Of a stretch of 64,000 nucleotides of DNA, positions 54,995 through 63,551 are shown in pieces. This DNA comes from Steroidobacter gossypii (GTDB lineage: Bacteria > Pseudomonadota > Gammaproteobacteria > Steroidobacterales > Steroidobacteraceae). Below the pieces are notes generated by a model. The model saw nothing but the letters and a program-made list of their open reading frames with translations. It did no database searches and had not been told where the DNA came from. The stretch is taken from the NCBI RefSeq assembly GCF_016801985.1, contig NZ_JAEVLS010000001.1, positions 1,364,001 to 1,428,000 of the forward strand, written 5' to 3'. How positions within the stretch are numbered: position 1 is the stretch's first letter; each line of letters opens with the position of its first letter. The position numbers and the translations under genes are program-made.

Positions 54995-55819
54995 TCAAAG
55001 TTCCACCGTCCCTTCGAAGACGGTGACCGCCGGGCCGGTGAGCCAGAGCGCCTGATCGGGGCCAGGCCAGCGAACCACCATGCGCCCTCCCGGCGCGTCC
55101 ACCTGCACTTGCTCCTGCAGCAGTCCCCAGCGGCGGCCAACCGCCACCGCCGCGCAGGCCCCGGTGCCGCAGGCCTGAGTTTCGCCCACGCCGCGCTCGA
55201 AAACTCGCAGCCGGATGTGAGTCGGGCTGACCACTTCCATGAAGCCGACGTTGGTCCGCTTGGCGAAGCGCGGATGATTTTCCACCGCGGGTCCGAGCGT
55301 GTCCACGGCGGCCTCACGGACCGACGGCACTTGCATGACTGCATGCGGATTGCCCATCGAGACCGTGCCGATCTGCAACTCTTTTTCGTCGACGCGCAGT
55401 GGATACACGTCCGCCTCACGGTTGGCGTCGAAGGGCAGCGACTCGGGCGCGAAATTCGGTACGCCCATGTCGACAGAGACCAGGCCGTCGTCGCCAAGTA
55501 AGCCATTGACCTCGCCACCGGGGCTGTCCATCCGGACACGCGCCTTGCCGATCCTGCGGGCGACCAGGCTGGCGATACAGCGTGCGCCATTGCCGCACTG
55601 TTCGACCTCCGAGCCGTCGGCGTTGAAGATGCGATAGAACACATCGAAATCGGCCCGGCTGGGCGGCATCAACACCAGCGCCTGATCGAAGCCGATGCCG
55701 GTGCGGCGGTCGGCGAGGCGGCGAAAAGCTTCGGCGGAGGGCAGCTCGGCGCCGGCCGGAGCATCGAACACGATGAAGTCGTTGCCCAGGCCGTGCATCT
55801 TGGTAAAAGACAGGCGCAT
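54995..55819 (-). CDS. dapF: Diaminopimelate epimerase
   Basis: 274 residues from the ATG at 55819 (MRLSFTKMHGLGNDF), preferred over a GTG at 55837. It converts LL- to meso-diaminopimelate for peptidoglycan and lysine. The two catalytic Cys are in VEQCGNGARC near residue 75 and TQACGTGAC near 220. First gene of the nine-gene minus-strand run. TATGCT lies 6 bases before the ATG with no Shine-Dalgarno, suggesting a leaderless transcript. Confidence 0.95.
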   Translation of the reverse strand: MRLSFTKMHGLGNDFIVFDAPAGAELPSAEAFRRLADRRTGIGFDQALVLMPPSRADFDVFYRIFNADGSEVEQCGNGARCIASLVARRIGKARVRMDSPGGEVNGLLGDDGLVSVDMGVPNFAPESLPFDANREADVYPLRVDEKELQIGTVSMGNPHAVMQVPSVREAAVDTLGPAVENHPRFAKRTNVGFMEVVSPTHIRLRVFERGVGETQACGTGACAAVAVGRRWGLLQEQVQVDAPGGRMVVRWPGPDQALWLTGPAVTVFEGTVEL

Positions 55820-55825
55820 GGGCCA

Positions 55826-55831
55826 AGCATA
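55826..55831 (-). promoter_or_regulatory. Possible -10 element (TATGCT) for dapF
   Basis: On the minus strand TATGCT is followed by TGGCCC and the dapF ATG. No ribosome site fits in between, and the -35 match is weak. It is consistent with the leaderless arrangement seen elsewhere in the window. Confidence 0.35.
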
Positions 55832-55990
55832 CGTCACTTGACGCGTTTTCTGCAGCGTCGGGCCGTGACAATTGGCGAGGCTGCCTTTAAGTTACCCGCC
55901 ATTTATTCACAACAACGCGAAATCCAGCACAGCCGGGCCGCAATCTCGGGCCCAAGATCCCGATTTGTTACCGGCAAAGCGAGGACGGTC

Positions 55991-56632
55991 ATGCGCCACG
56001 TGATGGTAATGAACTCCAAGGGCGGCAGCGGCAAGAGCACGCTGGCGACCAACATCGCTTGTTACTTTGCGAGCCAGGACAGCAAGGTGACAATCGCCGA
56101 CTACGATCCGCAGAGTTCCAGCCTCGACTGGCTAGCCACGCGCCCCGAAGATCTGCCGCGCATCTCGGGTGTGCCGGCGTTCGATGAGGGCATACGAAAC
56201 GTGTCGCGTGACACCGACGTGCTGGTGATCGATGCGCCGGCGCGGACGCACGGCTCCGAGATGAATGAGCTGGTCCGGCGCGCCGAGACCATCGTCATCC
56301 CGGTGCTGCCTTCGCCCATCGACATGAAGGCCTCGCTGCGCTTCATGGAAGAATTGCTGGAGCTGGGCAAGGTGCAGCGTCAGCAGGCCCGTCTGGCCAT
56401 GGTGGCGAATCGCGTGCGCGAGAACACGCTGCTGTTCGATGAGCTGGAGCAGTACCTCGAGAAGCTCAAGGTGCCGTATCTGGGTCAGCTGCGTCAGTCC
56501 ACCAACTATCTGCGCGCCTATCAGCGCGGCATGGGCATTTTCGAGCTGCCGGAGTATCTGGCCAGCCCGGACTGGGAGCAGTGGAAGCCCATCACCAAGT
56601 GGCTCGACAGCAAGAAGAGCCAGCCGAGCTGA
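55991..56632 (+). CDS. Orphan ParA-family ATPase
   Basis: 213 residues from the ATG at 55991; the longer frame from 55793 crosses the dapF start region. Deviant Walker A KGGSGKST near residue 12, DYDPQSSSLDWL (Walker A') near 40, and VLVIDAPA near 83. Short ParA-like proteins of this type position plasmids, chromosomes or protein complexes. No parB or centromere-like repeat is adjacent, so it is not an obvious partition locus. Convergent with the epimerase gene. Confidence 0.85.
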   Translation: MRHVMVMNSKGGSGKSTLATNIACYFASQDSKVTIADYDPQSSSLDWLATRPEDLPRISGVPAFDEGIRNVSRDTDVLVIDAPARTHGSEMNELVRRAETIVIPVLPSPIDMKASLRFMEELLELGKVQRQQARLAMVANRVRENTLLFDELEQYLEKLKVPYLGQLRQSTNYLRAYQRGMGIFELPEYLASPDWEQWKPITKWLDSKKSQPS

Positions 56633-56639
56633 GCTCGAC

Positions 56640-57521
56640 TCAGCCCTCCAGACTGGCGCGGATCCCGGCCACCGGGTCTGCGTACCGCAGCTTTACGCCC
56701 AGGTGTTTGAGCATGCGATCGTTGCCGACCCGGCGCGACTCGTTGAGGAACGACAGGCGCTCGGGGCTGAAGGTGAGCTGAGCTTCCTCCATGGTCACGC
56801 GCGGCGGCTTCGGCAAACCGGTCAGCTCCGCCACCATATCGATAAAGGTGGTCGCGCTGATCGAGGTGCCATCGGTCACGTTGTAAACCCCTCGCGCCTC
56901 TTTGTTCATGATCGCCGCCTCGCAGGCCGTGACCAGATCGTCCACATGGATGCGATTGCTGATGCCGGCATCTTCCGGGCGCACCACCGGTTCGGATTGG
57001 CGCAATCGTTCCAGCGGTAGCCGCTCCGGACCGTAAATCCCCGGCACTCTCAGCACCACACGCCGAACGCGGCGCTCGTGGCACCAGACGCGAGTCATCT
57101 CTTCGGCGCTGACCCGCCGACGAGCGCGATCGGTCCTCGGCATCACCGGAGTGCTTTCGTCCACGAAGCCGCCGCCTGCGTCGCCATACACACCCGTCGT
57201 GCTCATATAAACAAACGTTTTCGGCGGCACGATGGCCAGTTGCAGGAAGCGATCGAGCCTGAGGTCGCTTTCGCCGGTGGCTGGCGGGGGCGCGAGATAC
57301 ACGATGGCCTCCTGATCCAGCCGTTCGGGAATGCTGGCGCCGGCGCGCACGCGATCCAGATCGATCACCACGGGCTTCAGGCCCTGGCGCTGCAACGCCG
57401 CCGCCTTGTCGTTCGAGCGAACCAGCGCCGCGATTTCGAAGCGGTCGCGCAGGCGGGCGGCCAGGCGTTGGCCGACGTAGCCACACCCCGCAATCAACAG
57501 GTAGGGACGGGCCGGGCTCAT
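56640..57521 (-). CDS. NAD-dependent epimerase/dehydratase-like protein (YeeZ type)
   Basis: 293 residues from the ATG at 57521 (MSPARPYLLIAGCGYVG); upstream in-frame residues cross the regulator promoter. The Rossmann motif is GCGYVGQRLA. FVYMSTTGVYGDAGG near residue 115 supplies the Ser/Tyr-like region, and YNVTDGTSIS lies near 215. It resembles YeeZ, an atypical extended SDR of unknown substrate. Divergent from the GbsR-like regulator with 91 bases between. Confidence 0.8.
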   Translation of the reverse strand: MSPARPYLLIAGCGYVGQRLAARLRDRFEIAALVRSNDKAAALQRQGLKPVVIDLDRVRAGASIPERLDQEAIVYLAPPPATGESDLRLDRFLQLAIVPPKTFVYMSTTGVYGDAGGGFVDESTPVMPRTDRARRRVSAEEMTRVWCHERRVRRVVLRVPGIYGPERLPLERLRQSEPVVRPEDAGISNRIHVDDLVTACEAAIMNKEARGVYNVTDGTSISATTFIDMVAELTGLPKPPRVTMEEAQLTFSPERLSFLNESRRVGNDRMLKHLGVKLRYADPVAGIRASLEG

Positions 57522-57612
57522 GCCTGCCCTCGCAAGCCCACCCACGGCTTGACACGTCGTCGCTGCATACTTAGATTTCAGAAAAGACAGAAATAACGGA
57601 TAGGTCGGACCG

Positions 57613-58134
57613 ATGAAGCTTACTCCCACCATGCATCGCTGCGTGCTCCATTGGGGCGAGATGGCCAGTCGCTGGGGCGTCAGTCGCTCGGTGGCGCAGA
57701 TTCATGCCTTGCTGTTCATGGCTCCTTCGCCGCTGACCGCGGACGAGATCGCGGCAACGCTCAATATCGCGCGCTCCAATGTCAGCGTCAGCATCAAGGA
57801 GCTGCAAGCCTGGGATCTGGTCGGCGTGACTCATCAACTGGGCGATCGGCGGGATTACTTCCAGGCGCGCAAGGATATATGGGAAGTGCTCACCATGATC
57901 ATGGACGGCCGTAAGAAGCGCGAAATCGATCCGACGGTGCAGATGTTGCGTGAGTGCTCCGCCGACGCCAAGAAGGATCACGACACGCCGGAGCAGGTGA
58001 AGCAGCGCATCAGCGACATGCTCGAGTTTCTCGAGGAAGTGTCGGGATGGTACGACCAGATCCGCGCCATGCCTCGTCCCACCCTGCTGAAGCTGATGCG
58101 CATGGGCACCAAGGTGGCGAAGGTGGTGACCTGA
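57613..58134 (+). CDS. GbsR/MarR-type transcriptional regulator
   Basis: 173 residues. The helix-turn-helix is LTADEIAATLNIARSNVSVSIKEL (about residues 40-62), followed by a wing (GDRRDYFQA) and helical dimerisation segments. The opening HWGEMASRWGVSRSVAQIHALL is typical of the GbsR branch of the MarR superfamily. Its ligand and targets are unknown; the divergent epimerase gene is the nearest candidate. Confidence 0.85.
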   Translation: MKLTPTMHRCVLHWGEMASRWGVSRSVAQIHALLFMAPSPLTADEIAATLNIARSNVSVSIKELQAWDLVGVTHQLGDRRDYFQARKDIWEVLTMIMDGRKKREIDPTVQMLRECSADAKKDHDTPEQVKQRISDMLEFLEEVSGWYDQIRAMPRPTLLKLMRMGTKVAKVVT

Positions 58135-58155
58135 ACGAGCTGGATCCCCTCTGAC

Positions 58156-58183
58156 CAGTCAGTAGTCACCAGTCATCAGTCAC
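58156..58183. repeat. Heptanucleotide repeat array at the end of the ferredoxin reductase gene
   Basis: Four heptamers, CAGTCAG, TAGTCAC, CAGTCAT, CAGTCAC (read on the plus strand), end in TTC. On the minus strand the stop codon of the reductase (58176-58178) falls in the second unit, right after a GAAGTGACTG-like start. This closely matches the array at the hslV stop. Confidence 0.75.
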
Positions 58184-59249
58184 TTCTCGAGAGCGCGCTG
58201 CCGACTTTGGCGAGCACGTCGGGTGCGAAATCGAAGGAATCGAAGAACAGATGCTCGGCCGGCAACCCTCGCTGCGTGAACTCGTGACGGATGGTTTCGA
58301 CCATCACCGGCGGCCCGCTGGCGTACACATCGAAGCGCGACAAGTCGGGATGATCCGCCAGCGCGGCGGCATGCACGTAACCAGTGCGACCGGTCCACTG
58401 ATCCTCTACGCGAGGCGCTGACAGCACGGGCACGTAGCGAAGATTGGGATGTTCGACGCGCAGTTGTTCGATGTGCGCATCTTCGTAAAGATCTGAAGCG
58501 GCCTGCGCGCCCCAATAAAGATGCAGCGGCCGTCGGTCGCCCACTTCCAGCAGACTGTGCAACATCGAACGTAGCGGCGCATAGCCGGTGCCGCCGCCGA
58601 TGAGCAAAGCGGGTCGAGGCGATTCCCGGCGGAACCAGAACTGCCCGAGCGGGCCTTCGATACGCAGCAACGATTTTTCCAGCGTGCCGTCGAACAGTTG
58701 CTGCGTGAACTCGCCGCTTGAAACACGACGGATGTGCAATTCCAGCATCTTGCCCTCGCCGGGCGTGCTCGCGATCGAGAAGCTGCGACGCCGGTTCTGC
58801 GGCAGCATGATGTCCAGGTACTGGCCCGGCGCGAAATGGAAATATTCGCTGGCCGGCAGGCGCAGGAACACGGCCATGATGTCGGGCGTCAGGCGCTGCA
58901 ACCGTTCTACACGACAGGGCAGACTCTTGAGTACGATTTCCGGCGCGGGCGGCCGGATCTCGCGTACTTCGACGGTCAGATCTTCGCTGGCGGCGTGCGC
59001 CTGGCAAAGCAGGGCATAACCGTCGCGCTCTTCGTCTTCCATCAAGCCCACCGGTCGGCCCGAAGGATAGTTCACCTGTCCAGCGCGGATGCGCGCCCGG
59101 CACGACGAACAATGCCCGCCCTTGCAGCTGTGAGGCAGATTCAAACCGGCGCGCAAGGCGGCGTCCAGGATGGTTTCCCCGCGCTCAACGGTCAAAATCT
59201 GCTGTGACGGCAGCAGAGTGACACGCGCATAGGGACGAGCGACGGACAT
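58176..59249 (-). CDS. 2Fe-2S ferredoxin/FAD/NAD reductase (glucoseen reductase-like)
   Basis: 357 residues from the ATG at 59249 (MSVARPYARVTLLP). The N-terminal plant-type ferredoxin has CKGGHCSSC and a later Cys (LLCQAH). The FAD domain includes RRRSFSIAS near 180, and the NAD domain IGGGTGYAPLRSML near 230 and DVYASGPPVMV near 320. This layout matches CDP-6-deoxy-glucoseen reductase and phenol-hydroxylase reductase families. No sugar or aromatic genes are adjacent, so it may serve as a general electron-transfer partner. Confidence 0.85.
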   Translation of the reverse strand: MSVARPYARVTLLPSQQILTVERGETILDAALRAGLNLPHSCKGGHCSSCRARIRAGQVNYPSGRPVGLMEDEERDGYALLCQAHAASEDLTVEVREIRPPAPEIVLKSLPCRVERLQRLTPDIMAVFLRLPASEYFHFAPGQYLDIMLPQNRRRSFSIASTPGEGKMLELHIRRVSSGEFTQQLFDGTLEKSLLRIEGPLGQFWFRRESPRPALLIGGGTGYAPLRSMLHSLLEVGDRRPLHLYWGAQAASDLYEDAHIEQLRVEHPNLRYVPVLSAPRVEDQWTGRTGYVHAAALADHPDLSRFDVYASGPPVMVETIRHEFTQRGLPAEHLFFDSFDFAPDVLAKVGSALSRSD

Positions 59250-59424
59250 TATAAAACTCGGGATCGGGCATCCTGCCACGACCCTCGTGCGAGCAGGGCA
59301 AAAGGCGCGACTTTTGCCCGCTCGCTCGCCGCCTGCGGCGGCGGGGTACGTCCGTGTACCCGGGCGGTACTTGATGTGTAATGTTTCACGGTCTGGTCCG
59401 ACGCGCCGATAGGCCTCAGTTAAG
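59250..59424. other. Intergenic stretch with stacked hairpins
   Basis: 175 bases between hemY and the reductase. GGGCAAAAG/CTTTTGCCC (59296-59319) is a 9-bp stem, followed by GCCGCC/GGCGGC and GGTAC/GTACC stems. The first may terminate the hem transcript on the minus strand or act as a 5' structure of the reductase message; there is no clear U-tract. Confidence 0.45.
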
Positions 59425-60666
59425 CTAGCTTCTCCGCCGGTCGGTGAGTCTGCGTTCCTGGAAGCGGCGGGCGCGGATTTTGGGAAGGTTGGCCTTGCGG
59501 CCGACTGCGAATGCGAGCGCGTCGTTGAGCGCTTTGAGCGAACGCTCGCGCTCACCGAGTTGATCCATCAGGTTGGCGAGCAGCTGATAAGCCTCCAGCC
59601 GCGGACGGATCGCAATGCTGGTTTCGAGGAAGCTGCGTGCCTTGCCGTACAGCTCCGCGCGAGTTGCGAGCTGCGCGCAAGTGAACAGCAGTGCGGCATC
59701 GTCACTGTGCTCCGGCAACCAGGCTTCGGCTCGATCCAGCGTCTTCAGCGGCTGATCTGTCTCCAGCTCGCCGTAGGCAAGCACGGCAGATTCATTCCAT
59801 TGCTTGTTGATGCAATCGCGCAGCGCCGCTTCGGCCGCCTCGTGATCGCCACAAGCCATCGAGGCGCGCGCATAAGCCACCACGATCTCGGGATGCCTGG
59901 CCAGCGATTTGGATGTTTCTTTCCAGGCGGCGCGCAGTTCGGTGAGATCGCACTTGCTGCCCGCCTCCTGCAAGCGATCCAGATGCACTTGCGCCACGGT
60001 TTCGTCGACCATCGCGGCGGTGATGCCGCGAGTGCTGCGAAGACGCGGCTCCAGCGCCTGCAGCTTCTGCCAATCGCCGGTCTGTCGATACACCCGGGCG
60101 AGCAACAACAGGCCGCGCGCGTTTTGTTCCTTGGTCGCTTCGAGCTGCTCGAGCGTCGCCAGCGCGGCCTGCATCTGCTTGTGCTTCAGCAGAACTTCCG
60201 CTTGCATGATCAGCGCCGGCGCGCGGCGATCGCCGGAAACCTCCAGCGCACGGGCGAGCCATTCATCGCGTCGATCCGAGGCGCCCTGCAGATCGGCGGC
60301 ACGCGCGGCGGTCAGATAATGTGCTGCGGGAGATTCCGCCTCACGCACATGACGAGTCAGCGTGTTCTCGGCAGTTTCCCAATTGCCTTCCGACAATTCC
60401 AGAATGCCCTGGGCGAAGCTGCGGCGAGCGCGCTCCTGGCGACGCGCTTCCTGAGCGGTTTTCCAGGAGCGCCGCGCGGTGAAGATTCTGATCAGCAGCC
60501 GGACCGCGAAATAGGCCGCCGCCAGCACCAGGACGAAGGTGACCGCGGACATTTCGATCAAACGTCCGGCGAAGCGCAGCGCCACGTAGCCCGGATCGCC
60601 CAGCACGATGTTGGCGAGCAGACCGGCGACGATCATGGCCGCAGCGATATACAGGCCGCTTTTCAT
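59425..60666 (-). CDS. hemY: HemY, haem biosynthesis-associated TPR membrane protein
   Basis: 413 residues. Two N-terminal membrane spans (about 5-20 and 38-60) and a cytoplasmic region of TPR-like helices with the Arg-rich FTARRSWKTAQEARRQ junction. This is the proteobacterial HemY, not the protoporphyrinogen oxidase of the same name. It lies 5 bases after hemX. Its molecular role in haem synthesis is not settled. Confidence 0.88.
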   Translation of the reverse strand: MKSGLYIAAAMIVAGLLANIVLGDPGYVALRFAGRLIEMSAVTFVLVLAAAYFAVRLLIRIFTARRSWKTAQEARRQERARRSFAQGILELSEGNWETAENTLTRHVREAESPAAHYLTAARAADLQGASDRRDEWLARALEVSGDRRAPALIMQAEVLLKHKQMQAALATLEQLEATKEQNARGLLLLARVYRQTGDWQKLQALEPRLRSTRGITAAMVDETVAQVHLDRLQEAGSKCDLTELRAAWKETSKSLARHPEIVVAYARASMACGDHEAAEAALRDCINKQWNESAVLAYGELETDQPLKTLDRAEAWLPEHSDDAALLFTCAQLATRAELYGKARSFLETSIAIRPRLEAYQLLANLMDQLGERERSLKALNDALAFAVGRKANLPKIRARRFQERRLTDRRRS

Positions 60667-60671
60667 CGCGG

Positions 60672-61730
60672 TTACTCCGGACCTCGACGTGACGGCATCA
60701 TCCGGCGCAGCGCGTTGATCGAGTTGGTGACGTTGGGCAAGGTGGGATCGATGTTCACGGGCTCCAGCGCCTGCACTTCGGCAAGCAGAGCCTGCGCGCT
60801 CGGCTTGGAGAGATCGAAGAAATCGCCCAGCGAACGCCGCGCGGCGGCCAGCGCCGTGCGATAGGCCTGCTCATCGTGGCGAGCCACGGCATTGCGGGCC
60901 GCGAACAGCAACAGTTGCAGATGCTGGCGCCGGAGCACCGCTTCTTCCGCGGTGATCACCCGCCCGGACAGATCGTCCACCCGGCGCATGACGATCAGGT
61001 TCGCGAAAGTCTGGCCGATCATGGCGCGCGCCCGAGCAAACATTCCGTCCGGAAGCTGGCTGCGATCGAACGCGCTGCGTTCGGTAACCAGAATACCCTT
61101 CACCGGCGCTTCAGCGGCGCGCTCCTCGGCGCTGCTGAGCCGGGACAGAATGCCGGTCGTGTCGGGCCGTTGCACGGCGCGCAGCGCCTGCAATTCTTTC
61201 GCGATCTCCTGCCGGACCGAGGCGAACGAGGGATCGCGCAGCGCGGCCAGTCGCAGGTCGGCGGACTCCAATGCAACGATTGCGGTTTCGATGTCGCGGT
61301 CGAGCGTGAGCCGGCGTTGCGCCAGCTCCAGAAGAAACAATGCCTCGGCGCGGGACCAGGCGCGTTCCGGCCCTTCGGCGCGACCACGCAGCTCCTCGAC
61401 CGACGACGCCAGCTCCTGCAACTGTTGAGGCGCGTCGTTGAGCGAATCGAGACGCCGATTCAGGTCCCGATGCGCCTGTCGCTCGCGGCTGGCCTGACTC
61501 TTCAACTCCGCACGCAACAGATCCCGATCGACGTTGGCGGCGGCAATCGCCGCATTTGCGGTATCCAGCCGGTCCCGCATCGAGTCGAGCCGTACCAGGG
61601 TATAGCCGGCGGTTGCCAGAGCGAGCACCGCGATAGCCGTGGTCAATCGGCTGTAAGTGTGCGCACGACGGGTCCTCGACGAATCGCCGGGAACAGACGA
61701 GCTGATGGTTTCCGGACCGGTCTCGGCCAT
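60672..61730 (-). CDS. hemX: HemX-like uroporphyrinogen-III methyltransferase-family membrane protein
   Basis: 352 residues. A single membrane span (AIAVLALATAGYTLVRL) near residues 32-50, then a coiled coil (LRAELKSQASRERQAHRDLN) and a helical domain with WSRAEALFLLELAQRRLTLD. Although often named uroporphyrinogen-III C-methyltransferase, no SAM site is visible. Between hemD and hemY, as in other gammaproteobacteria. Confidence 0.88.
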   Translation of the reverse strand: MAETGPETISSSVPGDSSRTRRAHTYSRLTTAIAVLALATAGYTLVRLDSMRDRLDTANAAIAAANVDRDLLRAELKSQASRERQAHRDLNRRLDSLNDAPQQLQELASSVEELRGRAEGPERAWSRAEALFLLELAQRRLTLDRDIETAIVALESADLRLAALRDPSFASVRQEIAKELQALRAVQRPDTTGILSRLSSAEERAAEAPVKGILVTERSAFDRSQLPDGMFARARAMIGQTFANLIVMRRVDDLSGRVITAEEAVLRRQHLQLLLFAARNAVARHDEQAYRTALAAARRSLGDFFDLSKPSAQALLAEVQALEPVNIDPTLPNVTNSINALRRMMPSRRGPE

Positions 61731-61805
61731 AGAAGAATGCGCTGTGATCGACGTCGCTATCGTAACACGCAGCGCACTTGGACTTTCAGGAGGCCCTCAT
61801 CGATG

Positions 61806-61828
61806 CTGACGTCGAAGCAGTACGTCAG
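61806..61828. other. Hairpin at the hemD 3' end
   Basis: CTGACGT pairs with ACGTCAG around a 9-base loop. The structure includes the hemD stop and lies in the only sizeable gap (94 bases) of the hem run, so it may tune expression between hemD and hemX. Confidence 0.35.
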
Positions 61829-62595
61829 GCCACCCGAGCACGCGTTCGCCAACGCGCCATTGCCCCGATCATGGACGCATCGTCGGCGCCGTTCGCGACC
61901 AGCATCATGCCGTTCAAGCCCGCAGCCTGCGCCGCTTCGGCGATCCGGCGGCTGGCGACCAGCAACGGGGTCTTGGCCAGCAGCGTGCGACCGCGGTCGG
62001 ACAACATCCCGATCAGGTTATGCAAAGTTTCAATGCTGGTGGCGGTGACCACGTCGATACCTTCGCTGTCCCAGCGAACTTCGAGCGCATCCCGGGTGGC
62101 AGGGTCGATTGTGGGACGAACGCGCTGATACACCTCGCGAGTTTCCACGATCATGCCGCGCGCTGTGAACGTATCGCGCATCAGTTCGCGGCCGCCGATA
62201 CCGCGCACGATCAACACCCGAGCGCCGCTTGCCAATGTGAGATCGGGATGGGCCAGCAAGGCCTCGCTGTCGAAGCCGGCTTCCGGAACGATGTCGGCGC
62301 GCAGCGAGGTTTGGGCGAGGGCGGCCGCGGTTGCTCTGCCAATCGCCGCCACGCGAGCGGTCGGACTTTTCTCGATCAGATGCACGCCGTGAGCAACGGC
62401 GTTCACGCTCGCGAAAATGATCAAGTCGTGTCCGCTCGCGATCTCGGCGGTCTGAGCCACGATCTCCACGGCGGGGAAGGCGATGGCAGTGCCGCCTTGG
62501 CGGCCGATCTCTTCACACAGTACAGCGGCTTGTGGCGCCGGCCGCGTGACCAACACGGTGAGATCGGCAAGCGGTGGCATGACTTTGGGAATCAT
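61825..62595 (-). CDS. hemD: Uroporphyrinogen-III synthase
   Basis: 256 residues. It cyclises hydroxymethylbilane to uroporphyrinogen III. The poorly conserved family is recognised by LADLTVLVTRPAPQA at the start, IFASVNAVAHG near residue 70, GARVLIVRGIGGRELM near 135 and DVVTATSIETLHNL near 185. ATG 62595 overlaps the hemC stop (ATGA); a Met at codon 6 is an alternative. Confidence 0.92.
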   Translation of the reverse strand: MIPKVMPPLADLTVLVTRPAPQAAVLCEEIGRQGGTAIAFPAVEIVAQTAEIASGHDLIIFASVNAVAHGVHLIEKSPTARVAAIGRATAAALAQTSLRADIVPEAGFDSEALLAHPDLTLASGARVLIVRGIGGRELMRDTFTARGMIVETREVYQRVRPTIDPATRDALEVRWDSEGIDVVTATSIETLHNLIGMLSDRGRTLLAKTPLLVASRRIAEAAQAAGLNGMMLVANGADDASMIGAMARWRTRARVA

Positions 62596-63551
62596 GGCGA
62601 CTCCTGCCGCAGTCGTTCGAGCAATTGCCCGGCGCCGTCTTTCAACAATTCTTCCGCGAGCCGCACGCCGATGGCCTCGGCATCGTCGATTTTGCCGAGG
62701 TGCGAGCCGCGATACATTTCGCTGCCGTCAGGTGAACCGATCACACCGTGCAGTTGCAAATGATCGCCGTCGAGGGTGGCGAAGCCCGCGATCGGCGACT
62801 GGCAGCTGCCTTCCAGACGTTGCGCGAACGAGCGCTCGGCGACACAGCATTGCCACGCCTGTGTGTCGTTCAATGCGCGCACATAAGCGATGTTGCGTGC
62901 ATCGTCGGAGCGACACTCGATGCCGATGATGCCCTGACCAACCGCCGGCACCGAGCGGTCGGCAGCGAAATATTCGGTGATACGGCTTTGCAGCCCGAGG
63001 CGAATCAAACCGGCGGCGGCCAGAATGATCGCGTCATAGTGCTGTTCATCGAGCTTGCGCAATCGTGTGTCGACATTGCCGCGCAGAGTGATCAGCTCCA
63101 GATCCGGGCGGGCATGTTTCAACTGGCACTGACGACGCAGGCTCGAGGTGCCGACGCGCGCGCCTTGCGGCAGGCTCTCGAAACTCCCGTAGCGAGAAGA
63201 AACAAACGCATCGCGCGGATCGGCGCGAGGCAGCATCGCAGCCAGCACGAATCCTGGTGGCATCTCGCTGGGTACGTCTTTCATGGAATGCACGGCGATG
63301 TCGGCCCGATGCTCCGACATGGCCAGTTCCAGCTCCTTGATGAACAGACCTTTGCCCCCGATGTCGGCCAGTGGGCGGTCGAGGATGCGGTCGCCCTGCG
63401 TGGTCATGGGCACCAGCTCGACATTGAGGCCGGGGTGTTTGTTCCTGAGCAGGCCGGCCACGTGCTCGGCCTGCCACAGCGCGAGGCGGCTCTGTCGCGT
63501 GGCGATGCGCAATGTATGTTCGGCCACGTGTTCGGATGGATGTGTACTCAT
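62592..63551 (-). CDS. hemC: Porphobilinogen deaminase (hydroxymethylbilane synthase)
   Basis: 319 residues from the ATG at 63551 (MSTHPSEHVAEHTLRIAT); longer frames are not family-like. It condenses four porphobilinogens. The dipyrromethane cofactor Cys is in LEGSCQSPIAG near 253. Substrate-binding Arg/Lys residues are in TRQSRLALWQ, IADIGGKGLF-type DIGGKGLFIKELE, HSMKDVPSEMP and GTSSLRRQCQL. It overlaps both hemD and the permease stop, so the run is translationally coupled. Confidence 0.95.
   Translation of the reverse strand: MSTHPSEHVAEHTLRIATRQSRLALWQAEHVAGLLRNKHPGLNVELVPMTTQGDRILDRPLADIGGKGLFIKELELAMSEHRADIAVHSMKDVPSEMPPGFVLAAMLPRADPRDAFVSSRYGSFESLPQGARVGTSSLRRQCQLKHARPDLELITLRGNVDTRLRKLDEQHYDAIILAAAGLIRLGLQSRITEYFAADRSVPAVGQGIIGIECRSDDARNIAYVRALNDTQAWQCCVAERSFAQRLEGSCQSPIAGFATLDGDHLQLHGVIGSPDGSEMYRGSHLGKIDDAEAIGVRLAEELLKDGAGQLLERLRQESP

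Noticed and set aside
55991-56632. Chromosome or plasmid partition locus
   Set aside because: The ParA-like gene has no adjacent parB or centromere-like repeats, and the surroundings are ordinary housekeeping genes.
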